Below, piece after piece: positions 54,658-63,976 of a DNA stretch of 64,000 bases (within the stretch, counting starts at the first letter, position 1; every line of letters begins with the position of its first letter). The notes beneath the pieces are model-generated. The model worked only from the letters and a program-made list of their open reading frames with translations, was not told where the DNA came from and ran no database searches. The stretch is from Helicobacter pylori NQ4053 (GTDB lineage: Bacteria; Campylobacterota; Campylobacteria; Campylobacterales; Helicobacteraceae). Where the stretch lies: positions 124,001 to 188,000 of the forward strand of contig NZ_AKNV01000003.1 of assembly GCF_000274605.1 (NCBI RefSeq), written 5' to 3'. The position numbers and the translations under genes are program-made.

Positions 54658-55737
54658 ATGCTAGAAAACAGAGTTAAGACCAAGCAAATTTTTATCGGTG
54701 GCGTCGCCATAGGAGGTGATGCTCCCATAAGCACGCAAAGCATGACCTTTAGTAAAACCGCTGATATTGAAAGCACTAAAAATCAAATTGACCGACTCAA
54801 ACTCGCCGGGGCTGATTTAGTGAGGGTGGCGGTGAGTAATGAAAAGGACGCTCTAGCCTTAAAAGAATTGAAAAAAGTGTCTCCTTTGCCTTTAATCGCT
54901 GATATTCATTTCCATTATAAATTCGCTCTCATTGCCGCTCAAAGCGTTGATGCGATCAGGATTAACCCCGGAAACATCGGCTCTAAAGACAAAATCAAAG
55001 CGGTGGTTGATGCTTGTAAAGAAAAAAACATCCCTATAAGAATTGGTGTGAATGCCGGGAGTTTAGAAAAGCAGTTTGATCAAAAATACGGACCAACCCC
55101 AAAAGGCATGGTAGAAAGCGCTTTGTATAACGCCAAACTTTTAGAAGATTTGGATTTTACTGATTTTAAGATTTCTTTAAAAGCGAGCGATGTGATGCGC
55201 ACCATAGAAGCTTATAGAATGTTACGCCCTCTTGTGATCTATCCTTTCCATTTGGGGGTTACTGAAGCGGGGAATCTTTTTAGCTCCAGTATCAAATCCG
55301 CCATGGCTTTAGGGGGGCTTTTAATGGAGGGCATTGGGGATACGATGCGCGTATCCATCACAGGGGAATTAGAAAATGAAATCAAAGTGGCTAGAGCGAT
55401 TTTACGCCATAGCGGGCGTTTGAAAGAGGGGATTAATTGGATTTCTTGTCCCACTTGCGGGCGCATTGAAGCCAATTTAGTGGATATGGCGAGCAAGGTA
55501 GAAAAACGCCTGAGCCACATTAAAACCCCTTTAGACATTAGCGTGATGGGTTGCGTGGTGAACGCTTTAGGTGAAGCCAAACATGCAGACATGGCGATCG
55601 CTTTTGGGAATCGCAGCGGTTTGATCATTAAAGAGGGTAAAGTCATTCACAAACTGGCTGAAAAGGATTTGTTTGAAACCTTTGTCATAGAAGTGGAAAA
55701 TCTAGCTAAAGAAAGAGAAAAAAGTTTAAAGGATTAG
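54658..55737 (+). CDS. ispG: 4-hydroxy-3-methylbut-2-enyl-diphosphate synthase
   Basis: IspG (GcpE) makes HMBPP from ME-cPP in the non-mevalonate isoprenoid pathway, using a [4Fe-4S] cluster and flavodoxin. I start at ATG 54658 (an in-frame TTG directly before it is ignored) for 359 residues. Family marks are [16 protein letters not shown], a TIM-barrel with [12 protein letters not shown], and the cluster-binding [10 protein letters not shown] (Cys about 261 and 264) and [15 protein letters not shown] (Cys about 296). It is 2 bases ahead of dapD and shares its transcript. Confidence 0.96.
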   Translation: MLENRVKTKQIFIGGVAIGGDAPISTQSMTFSKTADIESTKNQIDRLKLAGADLVRVAVSNEKDALALKELKKVSPLPLIADIHFHYKFALIAAQSVDAIRINPGNIGSKDKIKAVVDACKEKNIPIRIGVNAGSLEKQFDQKYGPTPKGMVESALYNAKLLEDLDFTDFKISLKASDVMRTIEAYRMLRPLVIYPFHLGVTEAGNLFSSSIKSAMALGGLLMEGIGDTMRVSITGELENEIKVARAILRHSGRLKEGINWISCPTCGRIEANLVDMASKVEKRLSHIKTPLDISVMGCVVNALGEAKHADMAIAFGNRSGLIIKEGKVIHKLAEKDLFETFVIEVENLAKEREKSLKD

Positions 55738-55739
55738 GC

Positions 55740-56945
55740 ATGATGAATAAATTTAAAAATTTTGTGAGCAACTACCAGCAATCTAATAACTATAAAGAGC
55801 CTTTAGGTTTTGGCATTGCCAGAGTGGATATTGCCCCTATTTCTAAAAAGATTTTATGCGCCACTTACCCCGTTTTGAACTGGAAAGAGGAAAATCTAGG
55901 CTCTTATGCGGTGTTTTGCAACTCGCTTTCTAAAGACAAAATCCTAAAAGAGAGCGCGAGCGAGCGCGTCGTTGAGATTGATGAAAGTTTTGTGTTAAAA
56001 GCGCTAGAGTTTTACACGCCCTTTTTGAATGAAGCCTACTCTAATAAAATGGCTCATAAGAATATCCAAGTGGTTTTAGAGCTTTTAAAGGCTTTAGAGG
56101 AAAATCGTTTGAAAAATAATAATGGGGAGTCTCTTTATCGCTTGGTGATCTTGTATGAAGATAAGCCTTGTGAGAGCGTGGAGAGCGCGTATATGAAACT
56201 TTTAGCGCTTTCTTTAGGGAAAGCCCCTTTGAGGAGTTTGAATTTAGAGGGCATTTTTAACCAACTTTCTAATGCGGCTTGGAGCGGTAACAAGCCTTAT
56301 GAATTAGAATGGCTCAGAACGAACGAAGTGGCTTTAAAAATGCGAGGCAATTTCCCTAGCATTGATTTTATAGATAAATTCCCACGCTATTTGATGCAAT
56401 TAATCCCTGAGTTTGACAATATCCGCTTACTGGATAGCTCAAAAACGCGCTTTGGGGCGTATTTAGGGACCGGAGGCTATACTCAAATGCCCGGGGCGAG
56501 TTATGTGAATTTTAACGCAGGGGCTATGGGAGTATGCATGAATGAGGGGCGCATTTCTTCATCGGTGGTGGTTGGAGAAGGCACTGATATTGGTGGGGGA
56601 GCGAGTGTTTTAGGCGTTTTAAGCGGAGGGAATAACAACCCTATTAGCATCGGGAAAAATTGTCTGTTAGGGGCTAATAGCGTTACCGGCATTAGTTTAG
56701 GCGATGGCTGTATTGTGGATGCAGGCGTTGCGATTTTAGCTGGGAGCGTGATAGAAATTGAAGAAAATGAGTTTAAAAAACTTTTAGAAGTGAATAGCGC
56801 TTTAGAAAAACATGCCAATAATCTCTACAAGGGCAAAGAGCTTTCCGGAAAAAATGGCGTGCATTTTCGTTCCAATAGCCAAAATGGCAAGCTGATCGCT
56901 TTTAGGAGCGTGAAAAAAATTGAGTTGAATCAAAACCTGCATTAA
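55740..56945 (+). CDS. dapD: tetrahydrodipicolinate N-succinyltransferase
   Basis: DapD makes N-succinyl-2-amino-6-ketopimelate in the lysine/diaminopimelate pathway, so supplies peptidoglycan precursors. The C-terminal half is a left-handed beta-helix with hexapeptide repeats (SSVVVGEGTDIGGGASVLGV, ISIGKNCLLGANSVTGISLG). The 401-residue form with an extended N-terminal domain is the long type found in Campylobacterota. AAAGGA precedes the start; two ATG codons at 55740 and 55743 are alternatives. It lies between ispG and hcpF. Confidence 0.93.
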   Translation: MMNKFKNFVSNYQQSNNYKEPLGFGIARVDIAPISKKILCATYPVLNWKEENLGSYAVFCNSLSKDKILKESASERVVEIDESFVLKALEFYTPFLNEAYSNKMAHKNIQVVLELLKALEENRLKNNNGESLYRLVILYEDKPCESVESAYMKLLALSLGKAPLRSLNLEGIFNQLSNAAWSGNKPYELEWLRTNEVALKMRGNFPSIDFIDKFPRYLMQLIPEFDNIRLLDSSKTRFGAYLGTGGYTQMPGASYVNFNAGAMGVCMNEGRISSSVVVGEGTDIGGGASVLGVLSGGNNNPISIGKNCLLGANSVTGISLGDGCIVDAGVAILAGSVIEIEENEFKKLLEVNSALEKHANNLYKGKELSGKNGVHFRSNSQNGKLIAFRSVKKIELNQNLH

Positions 56946-56956
56946 GGATTAAAAGA

Positions 56957-58015
56957 ATGCTCAAAAAAAGTTTGTTATTGCTTGTTTTTTTAGTCTTACA
57001 GCTTAGCGGCGCTGAAGAAAACAATCAAGCCCCAAAAAACACGCCCCCTGAATTAAACCCCGCTAACGCTAAGGGCGTGCCAAACCCTAACACCCAGATC
57101 ACCCCTAAAAACGATAACTCTAACCTGTTAGACAAATTAGGTTCGCCTGAAAACGCTCAAACCGAGCTTTCTGCCGGTATTGATTTGGCTAAAAAGGGCG
57201 ATTATCAAGGGGCTTTCAAGCTTTTTTCCCAATCGTGCGATAACGGCAATGCGGCCGGGTGTTTTGCAGTGGGGGCGATGTATGCTAATGGGGTAGGGAT
57301 CCAAACCAACAGACTAAAAGCCGCTCGCTATTATGAAATGGGTTGCAGTGGGGGCGATGCGACCGCTTGCGCGAATCTGGCTCAAATGTATGAAAACAAG
57401 AAAAATGCGGATACGAACGATAAAGAAAACGCTTTGCAATTGTATGCGGTGGCTTGTCAAGGGGGGGATATGCTCGCATGCAATAATTTGGGGTGGATGT
57501 TTGCTAACGGGAGTGGGGTCCCAAAAGATTATTACAAAGCGATAAGTTATTATAAATTTTCATGCGAAAATGGGAATGATATGGGGTGCTATAATTTGGG
57601 CTTGATGTCTAACGTGAATAATATTTATGGCATTGATAAGGCCCAGCTCAGTCAAGTGGATTTGAATTATTTGGCTTGTAACGCGGGGGATATGATGGGG
57701 TGCGCGAATTTAGGCTGGATTTATGCGAATGGGGATTTAGGGGCTCCGTTAAATAACCACTATGCGGCGAAGTATTTTCAAATGGCATGCGATGGGGGGA
57801 TTTTGGGGAGCTGTAACAATTTAGGCGTGCTGTATCAAAAGGGTTTAGGCGTGCCTCAAGACGATCAAAGGGCTTTGGATTTGTTCTCGTATGCATGCGA
57901 TAATGGTTTTGAGTCAAGTTGTCGTAATTACGGGAATTTCAAAGAGCATTTATTGCGCGTGAACCCTAATTACGGGCGCTTGTTCATGCCATACAATTCT
58001 TATGAGATACCCTAG
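56957..58015 (+). CDS. hcpF: Helicobacter cysteine-rich protein with Sel1-like repeats
   Basis: Hcp proteins are secreted, Sel1-like repeat proteins that bind host molecules and provoke immune responses. The 352 residues have a signal peptide (MLKKSLLLLVFLVLQLSGAE), a proline-rich linker, and seven repeats with paired cysteines (CDNGNAAGCFAVG, CSGGDATACANLA, CQGGDMLACNNLG, CENGNDMGCYNLG, CNAGDMMGCANLG, CDGGILGSCNNLG, CDNGFESSCRNYG). The pairs cross-link the two helices of a repeat. By position this is HcpF. The gene is intact here. It is 11 bases after dapD and its transcript may read on from ispG-dapD. Confidence 0.9.
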   Translation: MLKKSLLLLVFLVLQLSGAEENNQAPKNTPPELNPANAKGVPNPNTQITPKNDNSNLLDKLGSPENAQTELSAGIDLAKKGDYQGAFKLFSQSCDNGNAAGCFAVGAMYANGVGIQTNRLKAARYYEMGCSGGDATACANLAQMYENKKNADTNDKENALQLYAVACQGGDMLACNNLGWMFANGSGVPKDYYKAISYYKFSCENGNDMGCYNLGLMSNVNNIYGIDKAQLSQVDLNYLACNAGDMMGCANLGWIYANGDLGAPLNNHYAAKYFQMACDGGILGSCNNLGVLYQKGLGVPQDDQRALDLFSYACDNGFESSCRNYGNFKEHLLRVNPNYGRLFMPYNSYEIP

Positions 58016-58168
58016 TAGGGGTATTTTGAAATCATTCTCGCTCCCATTAACTAAAACCCCCAAAAGATCGCATTTTTAAGAGATTACTACTTGCTTTGCG
58101 CAAAGCTCTTTTATCTTTTTTTGGATAAATTCAGCCACAAATTGCTACTTTTTCAAAAATTTAAGTTC

Positions 58169-58178
58169 TTTTTTTTTT
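58169..58178 (+). repeat. poly-T tract, 10 bases, in the DUF262 gene upstream region
   Basis: Ten T bases lie 46 bases before the start at 58225. T tracts near promoters of H. pylori genes are known to alter expression when their length changes; I infer the same possibility here. The remaining gap 58016-58168 shows no terminator or other clear element. Confidence 0.6.
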
Positions 58179-58224
58179 GATTTAATACTCGGTGTGATTT
58201 TAATCTTATTTAAAAGGAAAAGCT

Positions 58225-60273
58225 ATGACAGCGAAAGAAAGCACCGTTAACGACTTTTTTGCCTTAACAGGCACGATATTTTCTATCCCTGTATACCAGA
58301 GGAACTACACTTGGGAAGAAGAAAATTGTAAAAAATTACTGCAAGATATTATCGGTATTTCTCAAAATAAAAAAACGCATTTCATGGGTTCTATCACTTA
58401 TATTTTGCATTGGATTGATGATGAAAAGAGCTTAAGGAAACTGCAAGAATTTGTCATCATTGACGGGCAGCAAAGGATTACCACCATCATGCTTTTGCTT
58501 AAAGCTATAGAGACCAAGATACCAAATGAAGAGATAAAAAAAGAGATTGACGGACTGCTCAATCTTACAGGACAAAGGCTGCGCCTAAAGCCCATTAAAA
58601 GCGACAAAGAAGCCTTTGATCTTGTCATGCAAAATCGATCGCATGAAATACAAGGCGTATCACACATCAGGAATAATTATAAATTTTTCACCAAAGAGCT
58701 TGACAATTATATCAGCAAAGGGTATCGCATAGAAGAGATTTATGGCGCGTTTTTGCGGCTTAAAATCGTAGCCGTAGGATTGGAGTTAGGCGAAGACGAT
58801 CCGCAAGTGGTGTTTGAAAGCATTAACGCCACGGGCGTGCAATTAAAAGGGCTGGATCTCATCCGCAACTACCTGATGATGGGGGAAAATTCTCTCAGAC
58901 AGAAACACCTTTATGAGACCTATTGGGTGCCTTTAGAAAATTGGCTTGGCGAAAAGGATTTGAATGATTTTATCAAAACCTATTTAAGAATCTATTTTGA
59001 GGATAGATTTAAGGAGGGAGAGCGTGAAGTGTATTACGCGCTAAAAGCCCACCACAGAGACAATTTCTCTGATGATATACAAGGTCTTATGAGCGATATG
59101 CGTGAATATGGCAGAATCTATCAAATCTTTTTAGACAGAGATCATTATTTTTTACATCGTGGAGACCCGCAACAGTTAGCGAATTTACGCCTGCGCATTA
59201 AAGATCTTGTGAAAATCAAATTTGGCGTGGCAAAGCCCTTTGTTTTGCGTTGCGCCAGAGACTTTGAAGAAGGCAAATTGGATTATGAAAATTTCTGCGA
59301 AATTTTGCAAATCCTTACCAGCTACTTCGTGCGCCGAAGCGTGTGCGGGGATTCTTCCCCTACGCTTACCAGAGTTCTTTATTCTTTATACAGACAGCTA
59401 GGAGAAAATGTTTCAGCCGATGCGTTGAAGCGGTATTTGGGCAAGAGTGTTGGTCAAACGGCGTTCCCTAATGACGATCGCATTAAAGCGGCGTTTCTTG
59501 TGCGTAACGCTTATGCAACAAATTATGTGTGCAAGTTCATTTTGCTTGAGATAGAAAAGCTAAGCAACGCCGAACCGCCAAGAGAAGAAAATCTAGAAGT
59601 GGAGCATTTCTACCCCAAAACCCCCACCCAAGAATGGCGCGATAGGGTGGGGGATTATTTCACTTTTGAGCAAGACTACCTCCATAATTTTGGGAATCTA
59701 ACCCTATCAGGGCAAAATCAAAAGCTTAGCAACAAACCTTACGAGGCAAAAATTGCGCTTATGGAACAATACAGCTCCTTGCATTTAAACGACTATTTCA
59801 CCAATAACACCCATTCTTGGGGGATAGAGGAAGTGAGAGCTAGGAGCGAATATTTAGCGGATCAATTTTGTCAAGTGGGATTGTTTAAAGATTTGCCTAA
59901 AGAATACCGCGAAAGAGAGATTAATAAAACCCTTGATGATGACTTAACTTCCCATAATCTTCAAAGTGTTAAGCTCCCCAATCATCAAAGGAAAATAACA
60001 AGAAACGCTAAGGAATTGGCTAGCACTGTCATAGACTACTTGCTAGAAAACGCCAGAGAAGCCTTTGAAAGCTACACAGACGATGAGTCTCAAAGATATA
60101 TTTGTTGGGATAAAGCAAAAGCGCAATTAAGGGATAGAGATGGCACTCTTGTTGTGCCTTTTGAAAAATACGGATTCTATTTTGTAAGCAATGCGAGTTA
60201 TCAAACGGTGGGCAGTAATCTTAAAGATCTCATCTTAGGTTGCGATCTCAATCCTAAAGACTTTATTGTGTAA
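58225..60273 (+). CDS. DUF262/DUF1524 (GmrSD-like) predicted nuclease
   Basis: A 682-residue two-domain protein. The N-terminal DUF262 part has PVYQRNYTWEEE (about 23-34) and the nucleotide-handling IIDGQQRITTIMLLL (about 80-94). The second part holds DUF1524, an HNH nuclease: EVEHFYPKT (about 457-465), GNLTLSGQNQKLSN (about 489-502). The last 90 residues (from about 590) form a third, unnamed domain with FVSNASYQTVGSNLKDL. This arrangement is shared with GmrSD, BrxU and related type IV restriction enzymes that cut modified DNA of phages. The target in H. pylori is unknown. AAAAGGAAAAG is its ribosome site. It ends convergent to mdaB. Confidence 0.82.
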   Translation: MTAKESTVNDFFALTGTIFSIPVYQRNYTWEEENCKKLLQDIIGISQNKKTHFMGSITYILHWIDDEKSLRKLQEFVIIDGQQRITTIMLLLKAIETKIPNEEIKKEIDGLLNLTGQRLRLKPIKSDKEAFDLVMQNRSHEIQGVSHIRNNYKFFTKELDNYISKGYRIEEIYGAFLRLKIVAVGLELGEDDPQVVFESINATGVQLKGLDLIRNYLMMGENSLRQKHLYETYWVPLENWLGEKDLNDFIKTYLRIYFEDRFKEGEREVYYALKAHHRDNFSDDIQGLMSDMREYGRIYQIFLDRDHYFLHRGDPQQLANLRLRIKDLVKIKFGVAKPFVLRCARDFEEGKLDYENFCEILQILTSYFVRRSVCGDSSPTLTRVLYSLYRQLGENVSADALKRYLGKSVGQTAFPNDDRIKAAFLVRNAYATNYVCKFILLEIEKLSNAEPPREENLEVEHFYPKTPTQEWRDRVGDYFTFEQDYLHNFGNLTLSGQNQKLSNKPYEAKIALMEQYSSLHLNDYFTNNTHSWGIEEVRARSEYLADQFCQVGLFKDLPKEYREREINKTLDDDLTSHNLQSVKLPNHQRKITRNAKELASTVIDYLLENAREAFESYTDDESQRYICWDKAKAQLRDRDGTLVVPFEKYGFYFVSNASYQTVGSNLKDLILGCDLNPKDFIV

Positions 60274-60281
60274 CAAACAAG

Positions 60282-60301
60282 CCCCCCAAAGAAATGGGGG
60301 G
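60282..60301. terminator. hairpin between the DUF262 gene and mdaB
   Basis: Six C (60282-60287) pair with six G (60296-60301) around an eight-base loop. It lies 8 bases after the DUF262 stop and 18 bases before the mdaB stop. Neither flank has a strong T run, though both strands have weak T-rich tails, so it may serve both convergent genes. Confidence 0.6.
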
Positions 60302-60318
60302 TTAAAAAAATTTTAAAA

Positions 60319-60903
60319 TCACTTACCAAAAGCTTGGTGCAAATGCGTGGTTAGGGAGTTAAGATACTGCTCCACTTGGGGGTTTTTCACCACATCGTTG
60401 CAAATAAAAGTAGGCAACGCTGAAAGCCCTAAAAACTGGAAAGCCTTATGCAAATGCAAATACACAACATCCACACCCACCCCTTCAAAAAATTCACTAG
60501 GATCGTTAAAGGCTTCAATGGGAGCGTTCCAGGTCAAGCTCAACATGTATTTTTTGCCTTGCATCAAGCCCCCTTTCCCGTAGTTTTTAGTGGGGTTTTG
60601 CGAACTCCTGCCATCGCTAGCATAAAGCTTCCCATGCCCTGAAGTGAAGACTTCATCAATGTATTTTTTCACAATCCAAGGCTCTCCCATCCACCAGCCA
60701 GGCATTTGCCAAATCGTCGCATCAGCGTTAAAGACTTTCTCCACTTCTTGAGCATGTTCATAGCCTTTATCCACGATTGTTGTATCCACTTCTAGCCCTA
60801 AAGATTCTAGAGTCTTTTTTGCATGGTTGGTCAAAGTTTCATTGAGTTTCCCCCCAGAGCTCCCGAACGCTTTGGCCCCGTTAATGATGAGTACTTTTTT
60901 CAT
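60319..60903 (-). CDS. mdaB: NADPH quinone reductase MdaB
   Basis: MdaB is a flavoprotein that reduces quinones by two electrons and protects H. pylori from oxygen. The 194 residues show a flavodoxin-like fold: KKVLIINGAKAFGSSGGKLN at the N-terminus (FMN/FAD phosphate loop), IWQMPGWWMGEPWIVKKYID, and the glycine-rich GRSSQNPTKNYGKGGLM. It is related to E. coli modulator of drug activity B. Ribosome site AAAAAGGAAC precedes it and TAGAAT is near 60934-60939. Confidence 0.95.
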   Translation of the reverse strand: MKKVLIINGAKAFGSSGGKLNETLTNHAKKTLESLGLEVDTTIVDKGYEHAQEVEKVFNADATIWQMPGWWMGEPWIVKKYIDEVFTSGHGKLYASDGRSSQNPTKNYGKGGLMQGKKYMLSLTWNAPIEAFNDPSEFFEGVGVDVVYLHLHKAFQFLGLSALPTFICNDVVKNPQVEQYLNSLTTHLHQAFGK

Positions 60904-60933
60904 TTTGTTCCTTTTTTAATAAAATAGGGGGGA

Positions 60934-60939
60934 ATTCTA
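60934..60939 (-). promoter_or_regulatory. -10 box of mdaB
   Basis: The minus strand reads GATAGAATTC, with TAGAAT 31 bases before the start at 60903. Confidence 0.45.
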
Positions 60940-61023
60940 TCCAAATGAAACTTAATGTTAAAGAAATTCCTTTCATCTAAAATAAAAGTTAAAAAATAAT
61001 CAATTGCAGCTTTATTATTTTTA

Positions 61024-61034
61024 TTATGTTAAGA
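61024..61034 (+). promoter_or_regulatory. promoter region of hydABC
   Basis: TGTTAAGAT (about 61027-61035) is an extended -10 candidate 29 bases before the ATG at 61064. It is surrounded by AT-rich sequence with several TTATTAT repeats (61012-61027). Hyd genes in H. pylori are reported to respond to metal regulators, but I cannot identify a clean Fur or NikR operator here. Confidence 0.4.
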
Positions 61035-61063
61035 TAATGAAAATTTCCAATTAAGGAGTGGTC

Positions 61064-62218
61064 ATGTTCTACGATGAAAAAAAGACCTATCAAAAGATTG
61101 AAGAACGCCTTGAGATAGTCAGCTCGTTTAACGCTCATAACGAGCATAAAAACTTGCAAGACGAGTTTAAAGGTGCGGGTATTTCTAGGCGTGATTTATT
61201 GAAATGGGCGGGCATGATGAGTGCGACTCTAGCTTTACCGGCTAGTTTTGCTCCCTTGACTTTGAAAGCGGTAGAAGTGGCTAACAGATTGCCTGTGATT
61301 TGGTTGCACATGGCAGAATGCACTGGCTGTAGCGAGAGCTTATTAAGGAGTGCAGACCCCACTATTGATAGCATTATCTTTGATTACATCAACTTAGAAT
61401 ACCATGAGACCATCATGGTAGCGAGCGGTTTTCAAGCTGAAAAAAGCTTGCATGACGCCATAGAAAAGCACAAAAACAATTACATTTTAATGGTAGAAGG
61501 CGGTATCCCCCAAGGCACAGAATATTTTCTCACTCAAGGCCCAAACGCTGAAACGGGGGCTGAAGAATGCAGGAAAGCCGCCAAATACGCAGCCGCTATT
61601 TTTGCCATAGGCACATGCTCAAGTTTTGGGGGCGTTCAAGCGGCTTACCCTAACCCCTCTAACGCGCAACCCTTGCATAAAATCATTGATAAACCCGTGA
61701 TCAATGTTCCCGGTTGCCCACCTAGTGAAAAAAATATCGTGGGCAATGTGCTTTATTACTTGATGTTTGGGGCTCTCCCTAAATTGGATGCGTATAACCG
61801 CCCCTCTTGGGCTTATGGGAACAGGATTCATGATTTGTGCGAAAGGAGAGGGCATTTTGATGCGGGCGAGTTTGTGGAGCATTTTGGCGATGAAAACGCT
61901 AAAAGGGGTTTTTGTTTGTATAAAATGGGCTGTAAAGGGCCTTACACTTTCAACAATTGCTCCAAACTCCGCTTTAATTCACACACTTCTTGGCCCATAG
62001 GCGCAGGGCATGGGTGCATAGGGTGTTCTGAGCCTAATTTTTGGGATACGATGAGTCCTTTTGAAGAGCCTTTAGCGAATCGCTCCATTAAAACCGCCTT
62101 TGACGGATTAGGGGCTGATAAAGTAGCGGATAAAGTCGGCACGACTTTACTCAGCGCAACCGCTATTGGCATTGCCGCACATGCACTCCTTTCTAAAGCG
62201 ATCAAAAACAAAGAGTAA
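61064..62218 (+). CDS. hydA: [NiFe] uptake hydrogenase small subunit
   Basis: HydA is the iron-sulfur subunit of the membrane-bound uptake hydrogenase that lets H. pylori use H2 as an energy source in the host. The start is ATG 61064, five bases after AAGGAG; an earlier GTG at 61058 overlaps the ribosome site. Residues ISRRDLLKWAG (Arg 42 and 43) and a hydrophobic stretch form the Tat signal that exports the folded heterodimer. Proximal cluster ligands are in ECTGCSE (Cys 86, 89), and further cysteines in FCLYKMGCKGPYTFNNC and GHGCIGCSEPNFW. A C-terminal hydrophobic helix (about 358-376) anchors it. The length is 384. Confidence 0.96.
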   Translation: MFYDEKKTYQKIEERLEIVSSFNAHNEHKNLQDEFKGAGISRRDLLKWAGMMSATLALPASFAPLTLKAVEVANRLPVIWLHMAECTGCSESLLRSADPTIDSIIFDYINLEYHETIMVASGFQAEKSLHDAIEKHKNNYILMVEGGIPQGTEYFLTQGPNAETGAEECRKAAKYAAAIFAIGTCSSFGGVQAAYPNPSNAQPLHKIIDKPVINVPGCPPSEKNIVGNVLYYLMFGALPKLDAYNRPSWAYGNRIHDLCERRGHFDAGEFVEHFGDENAKRGFCLYKMGCKGPYTFNNCSKLRFNSHTSWPIGAGHGCIGCSEPNFWDTMSPFEEPLANRSIKTAFDGLGADKVADKVGTTLLSATAIGIAAHALLSKAIKNKE

Positions 62219-62227
62219 GGGATTAAC

Positions 62228-63964
62228 ATGTCAAAAAAAATCGTAGTCGATCCTATCACTAGGATTGAGGGGCATTTAAGGATTGAGGTGATCGTAGATG
62301 ATGATAATGTGATCACCGATGCGTTTTCTTCTTCTACGCTTTTTAGGGGGCTAGAGACGATCATTAAGGGCAGAGACCCACGAGACGCGGGCTTTATCGC
62401 TCAAAGGATTTGCGGGGTATGCACTTATTCGCATTATAAGGCTGGTATCACTGCGGTAGAAAACGCTCTAGGCATCACCCCCCCATTAAACGCGCAATTG
62501 GTGCGATCTTTGATGAACATGGCATTGCTTTTTCATGACCATGTGGTGCATTTCTATACTTTGCATGGGCTTGATTGGTGCGATATTATGAGCGCTTTAA
62601 AAGCCGATCCCATTCAAGCGGCAAAACTCTCTTTCAAATACAGCCCTTATCCCATTAATACCGGTGCCGGCGAATTAAAAGCGGTTCAAAAACGCTTGAA
62701 TGATTTCGCTAAAGGTGGATCTTTAGGGCCTTTTAGTAATGGCTACTATGGGCATAAAACCTATCGTTTGAGTCCGGAACAAAATTTAATCGTTTTAAGC
62801 CACTACCTCAAGCTTTTAGAAATCCAAAGGGAAGCGGCGAAAATGACCGCTATTTTTGGGGCCAAACAGCCTCACCCACAAAGCTTAACGGTAGGGGGTG
62901 TTACGAGTGTTATGGATATATTGGATCCGACGAGATTGGCTGAATGGAAGAGTAAGTTTGAAGTGGTGGCTAATTTTATCAACCATGCTTACTACCCTGA
63001 TTTGGTGATGGCAGGCGAAATGTTCGCTAACGAACAATCTGTCATCAAAGGTTGCGGTTTAAGGAATTTTATCGCTTATGAAGAAGTGTTGCTCGGGAAG
63101 GATAAATACCTTTTGAGTAGTGGGGTGGTGCTTGATGGGGATATTTCTAAATTACACCCCATTGATGAGAGTTTGATTAAAGAAGAGGTTACGCATTCTT
63201 GGTATCAATATGAGAACACTAAAGAAGTGCAACTCCACCCTTATGACGGGCAAACTAACCCGCATTATACCGGTTTAAAAGACGGCGAGAGCGTGGGGAT
63301 TGAAAATAAAATCATCCCTGCTAAAGTGCTTGACACTAAAAATAAATATTCTTGGATAAAATCGCCCAGATACGATAGTAAGCCCATGGAAGTAGGCCCT
63401 TTAAGTTCCGTAGTGGTAGGTTTAGCGGCGAAAAACCCTTATGTTACTGAAGTGGCTACGAAGTTTTTAAAAGACACTAAACTGCCTTTAGAGGCGTTGT
63501 TTTCAACGCTTGGGCGCACAGCTGCAAGGTGTATTGAAGCTAAAACGATTGCTGATAATGGCCTTTTGGCGTTTGATGCACTAGTGGAAAATCTAAAAAG
63601 CGATCAAAGCACTTGCGCTCCTTATCACATTGATAAAAATCAAGAATATAAAGGGCGCTACATTGGTCAAGTGCCAAGGGGCATGCTAAGCCATTGGGTG
63701 CGTATTAAAAACGGCGTGGTGGAAAATTATCAAGCGGTAGTGCCTTCTACTTGGAATGCGGGGCCTAGAGATTCTCAAAATCAAAAGGGGGCTTATGAAA
63801 TGAGCTTGATTGGCACTAAAATCGCTGATTTAACCCAGCCTTTAGAAATCATTAGGACTATCCATTCTTTTGACCCATGCATCGCATGCTCCGTGCACGT
63901 GATGGATTTTAAAGGGCAGTCTTTAAACGAGTTTAAAGTAGAGCCTAATTTCGCTAAATTCTAA
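62228..63964 (+). CDS. hydB: [NiFe] uptake hydrogenase large subunit
   Basis: HydB (578 residues) holds the Ni-Fe centre. The N-terminal motif RICGVCTYSH (Cys 62 and 65) and the C-terminal DPCIACSVH (Cys 551 and 554) supply the four metal ligands. A short tail after His 557 (VMDFKGQSLNE and onward) is removed by the HydD-type maturation protease in related enzymes. It starts 9 bases after hydA and ends 12 bases before hydC. Nickel insertion relies on the Hyp proteins, which are encoded elsewhere. Confidence 0.97.
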   Translation: MSKKIVVDPITRIEGHLRIEVIVDDDNVITDAFSSSTLFRGLETIIKGRDPRDAGFIAQRICGVCTYSHYKAGITAVENALGITPPLNAQLVRSLMNMALLFHDHVVHFYTLHGLDWCDIMSALKADPIQAAKLSFKYSPYPINTGAGELKAVQKRLNDFAKGGSLGPFSNGYYGHKTYRLSPEQNLIVLSHYLKLLEIQREAAKMTAIFGAKQPHPQSLTVGGVTSVMDILDPTRLAEWKSKFEVVANFINHAYYPDLVMAGEMFANEQSVIKGCGLRNFIAYEEVLLGKDKYLLSSGVVLDGDISKLHPIDESLIKEEVTHSWYQYENTKEVQLHPYDGQTNPHYTGLKDGESVGIENKIIPAKVLDTKNKYSWIKSPRYDSKPMEVGPLSSVVVGLAAKNPYVTEVATKFLKDTKLPLEALFSTLGRTAARCIEAKTIADNGLLAFDALVENLKSDQSTCAPYHIDKNQEYKGRYIGQVPRGMLSHWVRIKNGVVENYQAVVPSTWNAGPRDSQNQKGAYEMSLIGTKIADLTQPLEIIRTIHSFDPCIACSVHVMDFKGQSLNEFKVEPNFAKF

Positions 63965-63976
63965 AAAGGGTTACGC

